From Alterirhizorhabdus solaris (GTDB lineage: Bacteria; Pseudomonadota; Alphaproteobacteria; Sphingomonadales; Sphingomonadaceae): a stretch of DNA of 51,830 nt. Numbering within the stretch: the stretch's first letter is position 1; the number at the start of each line of letters is the position of its first letter. Both the position numbers and the translations under genes were made by a program. Where the stretch lies: contig NZ_VNIM01000020.1 in assembly GCF_007785815.1 (NCBI RefSeq), forward strand, positions 1 through 51,830. Direction: 5' to 3'. The notes below the pieces were generated by a model that ran no database searches, had not been told where the DNA came from, and saw only the letters and a program-made list of their open reading frames with translations. Shown piece by piece: positions 8,138 to 15,331 of the stretch.

Positions 8138-9889
8138 TCAGGCGGCGAGCGCCGGGGCGGGGGCGGCCTGCGCCCCGCGCACCAGCTTGCCGGGCAGCGC
8201 GCCGGTCGGCCGGTCGTCGCGGGTGATGATCTCGCCCGCGACGATCATGTAGCGATAGCCGTTGGCGCGCTGGTCCAGCCGGCGGCCGCCGCCGGGCAGG
8301 TCGTCGGCGATCTCTGGCGCGTGCAGGGTCAGGCCGTCGTAGTCGATGACGTTGACGTCCGCCTTGTAGCCCGGCGCGATCACGCCGCGATCGCGGAAGC
8401 CGACGATGGCGGCCGGATGCGAGGTCATCAGGCGCACGGCCTCCTCGATGGCGAGCCTGCGGCCCTGGCGGTCGCGCGTCCAGTGGGTGAGCACGAAGGT
8501 GGGGTAGCTGGAATCGCAGATCAGCCCGTAATGCGCGCCGCCGTCGCCCAGCCCCATGACGGCGTGGGGATCGTCGAAGAAGTCGAACATGAAATCGAGG
8601 CTGTCGTTGGCGAAATTGCCGAACGCGACCAGCAGCATGCCCTTGCCGTCGTTCTCCAGCAGCAGGTCGTAGGCCAGTTCGGCGGCGGGACGGCCCTCGC
8701 GCGCGGCCCGGTCGGCGATGCTGGTGCCGCGCGCCGGCTCGTAGCAGGGCGGATCGGGCAACTCGAACATCACGTCATACTGCCGGGTCATCGTGGTCAG
8801 CGGCAGCAGCGCCTCGTCCGGCTCGTCCGCCAGGATGCGCGCCCGCACCTCCGGCTTGCGCAGTTCCACGACGCGTTCCGCCAGCGGCAGGTGGGCGATC
8901 GCCTTGTAGGCCGGGGTGTTGACCCACGGGTTGCTGGTCAGATCGAAGCTGGCCATCATCCCCACCGGCCGGGGGAAATATTGCGCGTGGATCGGTGCGC
9001 CGCCATCGCGGTTGTGCGCCTGCGTCAGCCGCAGCAACTCCTGCCCGAACGCCGGGTTCTTGCGCGACATCACGATGGTGTAGGTGATCGGCAGGCCTAC
9101 GGCATCGCTGACCCCCTTGATGAGCGCGAATTCCTCCGCCGGCGTCAGTCCGGTCATGCCGAGCTCGGGGATCAGCTGGATCAGCCCGCCGCCAGCGTCC
9201 TTCACCGCCTGTGCGGCGGCGACCAGCTCGTTCTCGCCGGCGTCGAAGCTGGGGATCAGCGCGCCGTCGCTGCGCCGGTCCACCGCCGTGCGCGAGGTGG
9301 CGAAGCCGAGCGCGCCGATCTCCACCGCTTCCTTCACGATCGCCTGCATGCCGGCGAGGTCCGCGCGGGTCGGCACCTCGCGGTTGGCGCCGCGCTCCCC
9401 CATCACGTTCACCCGCACCGGCGAATGCGGCGCGAAGACGCCGATGTCGATGTCGCGCGGCCGGGCGCCGATCACGTCCATATATTCGGGGAAGGTCTCC
9501 CAGTCCCAGGTCAGCCCTTCCTTCATCACCACGCCGGGAATGTCCTCGACACCCTCCATCGTGGCGCACAGCAGTTCGCGGTCGCCCGGGCGGCACGGCG
9601 CGAAGCCGACGCCGCAGTTGCCGAGGATCACCGTCGACACGCCATGCGATGACGACGGGTTCATCCGCTGCGACCAGACGGCCTGTCCGTCGTAATGGGT
9701 GTGCAGGTCGATGAAGCCCGGCGTCACCAGCAGGCCGGTGGCGTCGATCTCCTCGGCCGCCGTGCCGTCGACCGTGCCGACCGCCCGGATGATCCCGCCC
9801 GCGATCGCGATATCGGCGTGCTTCGGTTCGGCGCCGGTGCCGTCGACGACGAGGCCGCCCCGGACGATGATGTCGTAACGCGCCGTCAT
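8138..9889 (-). CDS. Amidohydrolase of the D-aminoacylase type
   Basis: Metal-dependent hydrolase, 583 residues. The metal motif HTHYDG (His63, His65) follows the first beta strand, and LGDGGAHYG provides Asp449, the usual catalytic aspartate. The N- and C-termini form the small beta domain of urease-like amidohydrolases. Nearest described relatives cleave N-acyl-D-amino acids, but proteins of this shape also recur in oxidative gene clusters without a known substrate. The start ATG at 9889 is chosen because GAGGAG lies 7-8 nt upstream; the reading frame stays open further upstream but is the SDR in shadow. It begins 13 bp after the SDR stop. Confidence 0.85.
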   Translation of the reverse strand: MTARYDIIVRGGLVVDGTGAEPKHADIAIAGGIIRAVGTVDGTAAEEIDATGLLVTPGFIDLHTHYDGQAVWSQRMNPSSSHGVSTVILGNCGVGFAPCRPGDRELLCATMEGVEDIPGVVMKEGLTWDWETFPEYMDVIGARPRDIDIGVFAPHSPVRVNVMGERGANREVPTRADLAGMQAIVKEAVEIGALGFATSRTAVDRRSDGALIPSFDAGENELVAAAQAVKDAGGGLIQLIPELGMTGLTPAEEFALIKGVSDAVGLPITYTIVMSRKNPAFGQELLRLTQAHNRDGGAPIHAQYFPRPVGMMASFDLTSNPWVNTPAYKAIAHLPLAERVVELRKPEVRARILADEPDEALLPLTTMTRQYDVMFELPDPPCYEPARGTSIADRAAREGRPAAELAYDLLLENDGKGMLLVAFGNFANDSLDFMFDFFDDPHAVMGLGDGGAHYGLICDSSYPTFVLTHWTRDRQGRRLAIEEAVRLMTSHPAAIVGFRDRGVIAPGYKADVNVIDYDGLTLHAPEIADDLPGGGRRLDQRANGYRYMIVAGEIITRDDRPTGALPGKLVRGAQAAPAPALAA

Positions 9890-9902
9890 TGCGGTTCTCC
9901 TC

Positions 9903-10829
9903 TCAGGCAGGGGCGTGGCCGGGGGCGGCGGTCGTCTCCGCGCGCCCGATCGATTGCAGGATGGCGTCCAGGATCGGCGGATAGGGGTTCGTGCCCGATG
10001 CGCGACCGACGGCGATCGAGGTCGCCTTGGCGACGTCCGCCTCGCCGTCATGGCCGGGCAGCACGTAGAGCCGCCGCCCGGCGATCGCGTCGAACGTCTG
10101 GCGGGCCACCTCGTCGGCGCCCATCGCGTGGCCGCTGGCGACATGGTTGCGCATCATCTGCTCCATCGCGCGCACCGTGCGATGCCTGAACCGCGCGCCC
10201 TCGGCCAGCGCCAGCGCGGCGGGGCTGGCCTTTTCGGGGGACATGATGTCGGTCTGGATGATCGTCGGCATCGCGATGGTGACGCCGATGCTGTCGATCT
10301 CCTCCGCCGCCAGATCCATGTACAGCGCCTCCGTCAGCGCCAGCGCGGCATGCTTGCTCGTCGAATAGGTGGCGTAGCCCGGATAGACGGTGATCGCCGC
10401 CGCCGAGGCGACGGTGACGACGTGGCACGGATCCCCCTGCGCGATCATGCGTGGCACGAACGCGCGGATGCCGTGCGCGATGCTCTTGACGTTGAGGTCG
10501 AGAATCCAGTCGAGCTGCGCCTCGGGCGTCTCCCACGCCAGGCTGGCGACGAACGCGCCGGCATTGTTGATGAGCAGATTGACCTTGCCGAAGCGTTCGA
10601 CGGCGGCCGACGCCAGCGCCTCAACCTCGGCGGAGCTGGTGACGTCGGCCCGCACGGCCAGCACATCTCCGCCCAACTCGGAAAGGGACTTTCGCGCCGC
10701 CTCCAGCGCATCCTCCCGGATGTCCGAAAGGACGACCGCCATCCCGCGACGGACGGCTTCCTGCGCCAGCGCGAAGCCGATGCCGCCGGCCGCCCCCGTG
10801 ATGGCGGCCACCGATCCCCGGAACTCCAT
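9903..10829 (-). CDS. Short-chain dehydrogenase/reductase (SDR)
   Basis: NAD(P)-dependent oxidoreductase of 308 residues. The Rossmann motif is TGAAGGIG at 11-18, NNAG at 88-91, and the catalytic set is Ser142, Tyr155 and Lys159 (YSTSK). Aspartate after the second strand (LSDIRED) suggests NAD rather than NADP. A C-terminal extension of about 50 residues goes beyond the usual 250-260. Its ATG overlaps the monooxygenase stop by one base (TGATG), so the two are coupled. A sensible job is oxidising a secondary alcohol to the ketone used by the monooxygenase, or reducing a product of it. This is inferred from position. Confidence 0.9.
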   Translation of the reverse strand: MEFRGSVAAITGAAGGIGFALAQEAVRRGMAVVLSDIREDALEAARKSLSELGGDVLAVRADVTSSAEVEALASAAVERFGKVNLLINNAGAFVASLAWETPEAQLDWILDLNVKSIAHGIRAFVPRMIAQGDPCHVVTVASAAAITVYPGYATYSTSKHAALALTEALYMDLAAEEIDSIGVTIAMPTIIQTDIMSPEKASPAALALAEGARFRHRTVRAMEQMMRNHVASGHAMGADEVARQTFDAIAGRRLYVLPGHDGEADVAKATSIAVGRASGTNPYPPILDAILQSIGRAETTAAPGHAPA

Positions 10830-12535
10830 CAGTGCGCTCCTGCGGCGGCGGTGGCCGGCGTGCGAACGGCGGGCATCCTGTCGCCGCCGGCCGACAGCGT
10901 GAAGCCGGCATAATCGTCCGCGACGATCGACTCGACCCGCTCGACGTAGCGGTCCAGCCCGCCGATATACATCAGGAACACGCGCGGCTTGCCCGGCACG
11001 TTGGCGCCCATGTACCAGCTGTTGGCCTTGGTATAGAGCGTCTTTTCCGCCATGTTCGCCACCTCGTGAGCCCAGGCGACCTGCGCGTCGGCATCGGCCT
11101 CTATCCGGGTGAGGCCGTTCTTTTCCAGATGGTCGATGGTGTCGGCGATCCAGTCGACGTGATGCTCGATCGTCTGGAGCATGTTGGCCAGCACCGAGGG
11201 GCTGGACGGGCCGTTGACCGTGAACAGGTTGGGAAACCCCGCGATCATCAGCCCGAGGTAGCTCTGTGGCCCGTCCGCCCACGCTTCGCGCAGGGTGACG
11301 CCGTTCACGCCGGTGATGTTCAGCGCCAGCAGCGGCCCGGTGACGGCATCGAAGCCGGTGGCGAACACGATCAGGTCGAACGGATACTCCTGCTCCGTCG
11401 TCCGGATGCCGTCCGCCGTGATGCGCTCGATCGGCGTCTCGCGGATATCGACCAGATCCACGTTGTCGCGGTTGAACGTCGCATAATAGCCGGTGTCGAG
11501 GCACAGCCGCTTGGTGCCGAACGGGAAGCTCTTCGGCATCAGCGTCTCGGCGGTCGCGGGATCCTTGACGACGCTGCGGATCTTTTCATGGACGAAGGCG
11601 GCGGCGGCGGCGTTCGAATCCGGATTGCTTGAAATGTCGCTGAACACCGATTGCAGGCTGAACGTGCCGAAGCCCCACGCCTCCTCGAACCGGGCGCGGC
11701 GCTCCTCCTCCGATACCGACATCGCCGGCAGGCCGGTGTTGATACGCGACGGCACGCCGCCCTTGGTGCGGCGGTTGCGCTTGTGGTGCGCGGCATGATC
11801 GGCGCGGACCTCGGCTTCGTAGGCCGGATCGACCGGGCCGTTGTGCGCCGGCACGCTGAAGTTGGGCGTGCGCTGGAAGACGGTGAGGTGCGCTGCCTGC
11901 TCGGCAAGAATCGGGATCGACTGAATGCCCGACGAGCCGGTGCCGATCACCGCGACCCGCTTGCCCGCCACGTCCACCGGCTCGCGCGGCCAGGCGCCGG
12001 TCTGCACCCAGCGGCCCCGATAGTCGTCGAGGCCATCGATTTCCGGTGGCTTGGGCAGCGAGAGGCTGCCGACCGCCGTCATCAGGTATCTGCAGCGCAC
12101 GGTGTCTCCGCGATCGGTGCGGACGAGCCACTCGTTGGCGCTCTCGTCTAAATCGGCCGAGGTCACGCGTGTCTCGAAGGCGATCTCGCGGCGCAGATCG
12201 AACCTGTCGGCGACATGGTTGGCGTATTGCAATATCTCCGGCTGGGTGGCGAAGCGTTCGCTCCAGCGCCAGCCGTCCAGCACTTCGGGCGCGAACGAAT
12301 AGGCGTAGTCCAGGCTCTCCACGTCGCAGCGCGCGCCGGGGTAGCGGTTCCAGAACCAGGTGCCGCCGATTTCGGGCGCGGCCTCGAAGCCGAAGGCGGT
12401 CAGGCCGAGCTCGCGGAAGCGGTAATGCGCGTACAGCCCGGCGAAGCCCGCACCAACGACGACGACATCGACCGACGGCGGCACGGCCCGGTCTGTCCGG
12501 TCACGGTCGGCGCTTGCGAGATCAGAATGGGCCAA
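10829..12535 (-). CDS. Flavin-containing monooxygenase related to Baeyer-Villiger enzymes
   Basis: Uses FAD, NADPH and oxygen, probably to oxygenate a ketone or related compound. Two Rossmann motifs are present, GAGFAG at 28-33 and GTGSSG at 198-203, with GGTWFWNRYPGARCD near 57-71 typical of type I Baeyer-Villiger monooxygenases. The fingerprint region at 172-183 reads YRGRWVQTGAWP: the leading Phe is Tyr and the usual His is Gln178. No in-frame ATG lies before the FAD motif. The TTG at 12535 is preferred because GGAG stands 6 nt before it; a TTG at 12547 is the alternative. Length (568) is normal. The change at the fingerprint leaves the reaction type open. Confidence 0.85.
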   Translation of the reverse strand: MAHSDLASADRDRTDRAVPPSVDVVVVGAGFAGLYAHYRFRELGLTAFGFEAAPEIGGTWFWNRYPGARCDVESLDYAYSFAPEVLDGWRWSERFATQPEILQYANHVADRFDLRREIAFETRVTSADLDESANEWLVRTDRGDTVRCRYLMTAVGSLSLPKPPEIDGLDDYRGRWVQTGAWPREPVDVAGKRVAVIGTGSSGIQSIPILAEQAAHLTVFQRTPNFSVPAHNGPVDPAYEAEVRADHAAHHKRNRRTKGGVPSRINTGLPAMSVSEEERRARFEEAWGFGTFSLQSVFSDISSNPDSNAAAAAFVHEKIRSVVKDPATAETLMPKSFPFGTKRLCLDTGYYATFNRDNVDLVDIRETPIERITADGIRTTEQEYPFDLIVFATGFDAVTGPLLALNITGVNGVTLREAWADGPQSYLGLMIAGFPNLFTVNGPSSPSVLANMLQTIEHHVDWIADTIDHLEKNGLTRIEADADAQVAWAHEVANMAEKTLYTKANSWYMGANVPGKPRVFLMYIGGLDRYVERVESIVADDYAGFTLSAGGDRMPAVRTPATAAAGAH

Positions 12536-12579
12536 ATGCCTCTCCAATTATCTTGTCGGTTGCGGGACAGGCCGAATAT

Positions 12580-13233
12580 TCAGCCGTGCCGATCGTTCGT
12601 GAGGACGAAATCGAGAAAATTGTCCGCCAGCACCTCGATCATCATCGGATTGCGGGCGACCCCGGCGTCGGAGGCGGCGTGGTTGCTCTGGTCCATGATC
12701 GTGTACACCAGCAGCCAGGCCTTCACCCATCGCTTCTGGTCGGCGGGCAGCGCCGGTTCCAGATCGAAGGCGGGGATCTTGCGCCCGAGCGAGCCGACCA
12801 GCTGATACAGATAAGGCTGTACCTGCTGGGTGAAGCCGGCTTCCTCGACGTTGGCCTGCGCCAGTACGCGCAGGATGCCGCCGAGCACCCGGTCGCCCTC
12901 GAAGAACTCGCGGAGCCACTCCACCACCGTCGCCCGGTCGCGATAATCGCGCGTGGCGATCGCCAGCATCCGGGGCGCGCCATCCGCCGCCGCCTGCTGG
13001 AAAAGCTCCAGCGCCAAGGCGGCCTTGCCGGTGAAATGGCGATAGAAGGTGATCCGGCTGACGGCCGCTTCCGCCGTGATGTCGTCGATCGACACCGCGC
13101 CGTAGCCATGTTTGCAGAACAGCCGCACCGAGGCCGCGAGCAGCTTCTCCCGACTGTCCTGCTTGCGCTGCTGGTTGAAGGCGAGAAGGCCGGCCATGCG
13201 TGGATCGCTGCCGTCAGTCTCCTCGTCGTTCAT
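12580..13233 (-). CDS. TetR-family transcription regulator
   Basis: Probable repressor of the catabolic genes around it. The 217-residue product has the TetR helix-turn-helix at about 49-69 (SIDDITAEAAVSRITFYRHF) and an all-helical ligand domain. The ATG at 13233 (MNDEETDG) is preferred over upstream in-frame ATGs because it leaves the usual short tail before the DNA-binding domain. It lies between the epoxide hydrolase and the monooxygenase on the same strand. An imperfect palindrome 45 bp upstream (13278-13295) is a candidate operator. Inducer unknown; presumably the pathway substrate or an intermediate. Confidence 0.9.
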   Translation of the reverse strand: MNDEETDGSDPRMAGLLAFNQQRKQDSREKLLAASVRLFCKHGYGAVSIDDITAEAAVSRITFYRHFTGKAALALELFQQAAADGAPRMLAIATRDYRDRATVVEWLREFFEGDRVLGGILRVLAQANVEEAGFTQQVQPYLYQLVGSLGRKIPAFDLEPALPADQKRWVKAWLLVYTIMDQSNHAASDAGVARNPMMIEVLADNFLDFVLTNDRHG

Positions 13234-13277
13234 GCAGGCTCTCCGCATCGGACGGCGACTTCGCATGAGTTGCCCTG

Positions 13278-13295
13278 ACCGATGGTACATTCGGT
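13278..13295. promoter_or_regulatory. Imperfect palindrome, candidate TetR operator
   Basis: ACCGATGGTACATTCGGT has 5-bp outer arms (ACCGA/TCGGT) and a symmetric GTAC centre, with 14 of 18 positions symmetric. It lies in the 94-bp gap between the TetR start and the epoxide hydrolase stop, where the regulator's promoter should be. Size and position suit a TetR dimer. No second copy was found by eye before the epoxide hydrolase or the TonB receptor. Confidence 0.35.
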
Positions 13296-13327
13296 ATCAG
13301 ACGTTATGCCGGGCGTAAACCATACGA

Positions 13328-14485
13328 TCAGGCCGGTGCCCGATCGCGGATCGTCGCGAAGGCGGCGCGAAGCTCGTCCACGAACAGGGCGGGTTGCTCG
13401 AACGCGGCGAAATGGCCGCCGCGCGCCGGCTCGCCCCAGTGGACGATGTTGCTGTACTTGCGCGCGGCCCAGCGCCGCGAGGGGCGGGTCATCTCGCCGG
13501 GGAAGATGCTGCACCCGACGGGCAGGTCGGTCGTGCCGGCACCGAACCCGGCCATGCTTTCCCAATAGAGCCGCGCCGAGGACGCGCCCGCGGCGGGCAG
13601 CCAGTAGAGCATGATGTTGTCGAGCATCTCGTCGTAGCTCAGCACCGTCGTCGGATCGCCCCCGCTGTCGGTCCACGCGGCCAGCTTCTCGTAGATCCAC
13701 GCCGCCTGGCCCGCCGGCGAATCGACCAGCGAATAGCCGAGCGTCTGCGGGCGCGTGCGCTGCAGTTCGGCATAGGCCCGGCCCTGTGTGCTGACCTGCT
13801 GCATGTCTGCGATCGCCGTTTTCTCGCGGTCGTTCAGGGTCGCCAGATCGTCCGCCGTCGGGGTCGCGACCACGAAGTTGAGGTGGATGGCTGCAAGCTC
13901 GGGCGGCCGGATCACCGCCATCGCGCTGGTGACGGCCGAGCCCCAGTCGCCGCCCTGCGCCACGAAACGATCATAGCCCAGGCGCCGCATCAGCTCGATC
14001 CAGGCGGCGGCGATCCGCTCGACCGACCAGCCGTGTTCGGCCGGCTTGTCCGAAAAACCGTAGCCGGGCAGGCTGGGAATGACGAGGTGGAACGCCTGCC
14101 CGCGATCGCCGCCATGCGCCGCCGGATCGCTGAGCGGCCCGATCACCTTCAGGAACTCGATCACCGATCCCGGCCAGCCGTGGGTGAGGATCAGCGGCAG
14201 CGCATCCGGTTCGGGCGAGCGGATGTGAAGGAAGTGGATGCCCAGCCCGTCGATCGTGGTGCGGAACTGGCCCAGCGCGTTCAGCCGGGCCTCGCAGCGC
14301 CGCCAGTCGTAGCTGTCGCGCCAGTAGGCGCACAACGCCTGCGCGTCGGCGAGAGGCACGCCTTGCGTGGCGTCCATCACCGTCTCCCGCTCCGGCCAGC
14401 GCGTCCGGGCGAGCCGATCGCGCAGGTCGTCCAGCGCGGCCTCGGGCACGTCGAGGTGGAAGTCTTCGATCAAACCGGCCGTCAT
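13328..14485 (-). CDS. Epoxide hydrolase (EHN-domain alpha/beta hydrolase)
   Basis: Opens epoxides to diols by an ester intermediate. The 385-residue protein starts with an EHN lid domain (about 5-115, with RTRWPE) followed by an alpha/beta-hydrolase core. HGWPGS at 102-107 forms the oxyanion region, Asp180 in QGGDWGS is the nucleophile and His358 in HFAAFEQP is the base; tyrosines in the lid would polarise the epoxide. The ATG at 14485 is chosen because it begins the EHN domain cleanly. It appears to be the first gene of the leftward catabolic block. A lactone-hydrolase role downstream of the monooxygenase is also conceivable, but the EHN architecture favours epoxides. Confidence 0.9.
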   Translation of the reverse strand: MTAGLIEDFHLDVPEAALDDLRDRLARTRWPERETVMDATQGVPLADAQALCAYWRDSYDWRRCEARLNALGQFRTTIDGLGIHFLHIRSPEPDALPLILTHGWPGSVIEFLKVIGPLSDPAAHGGDRGQAFHLVIPSLPGYGFSDKPAEHGWSVERIAAAWIELMRRLGYDRFVAQGGDWGSAVTSAMAVIRPPELAAIHLNFVVATPTADDLATLNDREKTAIADMQQVSTQGRAYAELQRTRPQTLGYSLVDSPAGQAAWIYEKLAAWTDSGGDPTTVLSYDEMLDNIMLYWLPAAGASSARLYWESMAGFGAGTTDLPVGCSIFPGEMTRPSRRWAARKYSNIVHWGEPARGGHFAAFEQPALFVDELRAAFATIRDRAPA

Positions 14486-14893
14486 TCCGCTCTCCGTATT
14501 ATCTTTATTCACGCAGAATCGAACAAGTGATACTGGGTGTCTCACATGCCGTCGATCGTTGCAACGGTGCCGTCTCGCCAAGGCGATCGCTCGCGCATAG
14601 GCGATCGGCTGGCATGAGCGCTCCGATGCTGCGCAGGATACCGTTCGACTTCGAGGGTGTCGACTTCGTCCGGATGGTCGGCGGCATCCTCGAACCCAGC
14701 TTCCCTGGCACAATCCCGATCGCAGACGCGTGCCGGCCTGTTATGGCGCATGGCGCGATCGTTACGAGCGCGGCAAGGACATGAGCGTCAAGCAAGGCCT
14801 CGCCGGCAAAGGGGCACTGATCGCCGATGTCGCCACGTCGGGCGCGGTCCGCTAGGGCACGACCTCCTGTAGCCGTGGCCCGGAGAGGCGCCG
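14486..14893. other. 408-bp intergenic region between divergent genes
   Basis: Separates the leftward catabolic genes from the rightward small gene and TonB receptor. On the minus strand it holds a sigma70-like promoter (14498-14526). CGTTGCAACG at 14557-14566 is a perfect 10-bp palindrome and could be an operator. Short open frames such as 14614-14784 have no strong ribosome binding site and no recognisable product. The stretch 14700-14853 can be read as one open frame ending just before the next gene but resembles nothing I can name. No RNA gene was seen. Confidence 0.5.
14498..14526 (-). promoter_or_regulatory. Sigma70-like promoter before the epoxide hydrolase
   Basis: On the minus strand TTGTTC (14526-14521) and GATAAT (14503-14498) are separated by exactly 17 bp. 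The -10 matches 5 of 6 consensus bases and the -35 matches 4 of 6. The -10 ends only 12 bp before the ATG at 14485, so a transcript started here would have a leader of about 6 nt and leave the GGAG element outside the message. Either translation is nearly leaderless or this match is fortuitous. Confidence 0.35.
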
Positions 14894-15151
14894 ATGTCCG
14901 ATGATTATGCCCACGGCCGCCGCGACGGCCTCCGTCTGGCGCTGGCCGTGCTGGCGGCGGAGGAAGCGAAATGGGCGGCGCTGCTGGGCGAAAGCCCCTC
15001 ATGGCGCACCAACGCGATCCGCGAGGTCCGCCACAAGACGCTGCAGGTGGCGCAGAAGCGCATCCACACCGTTCTGGGCCGAATGACGCCGAAGGACGAC
15101 AAGGCGATGAGCGCGGAACTCAGCGCGGCACTGGACAAGGTGGGCCTCTAG
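14894..15151 (+). CDS. Small helical protein of unknown function
   Basis: Encodes 85 residues, beginning MSDDYAHGRRDGLRLALAVL. It is rich in Ala, Lys, Arg and Glu, with no signal peptide and no membrane segment, and is predicted by eye to be almost wholly alpha-helical. GGAGAGG stands 5-6 nt before the ATG, a good ribosome binding site, and codon use is like its neighbours, so I regard it as real. I do not recognise a family. It lies 180 bp before the TonB receptor on the same strand; a link between them is not shown by the sequence. Confidence 0.65.
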   Translation: MSDDYAHGRRDGLRLALAVLAAEEAKWAALLGESPSWRTNAIREVRHKTLQVAQKRIHTVLGRMTPKDDKAMSAELSAALDKVGL

Positions 15152-15331
15152 CGGAACCGGCGACAGGCCGGGCATTCTGTCGGGGAGGGCGAACGGCCCC
15201 CTCTGCACCGGGTGGATCTCGCCGACCTTGTTGTCATTGGGGGCGCTTCCCGCCACTCATCTTCTCTGTATACCGCCGGATATATCGACTCGGAGAAGCC
15301 GGGCGAGATCACGGGCTTGCAGGGGGATCTG

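Noticed and set aside
14700-14853. Possible remnant of an IS5-type transposase in the divergent gap
   Set aside because: A short peptide reading (YGAWRDRYERG) is vaguely like the IS5 N-terminal region, but no terminal repeats, target duplication or further transposase segments are present.
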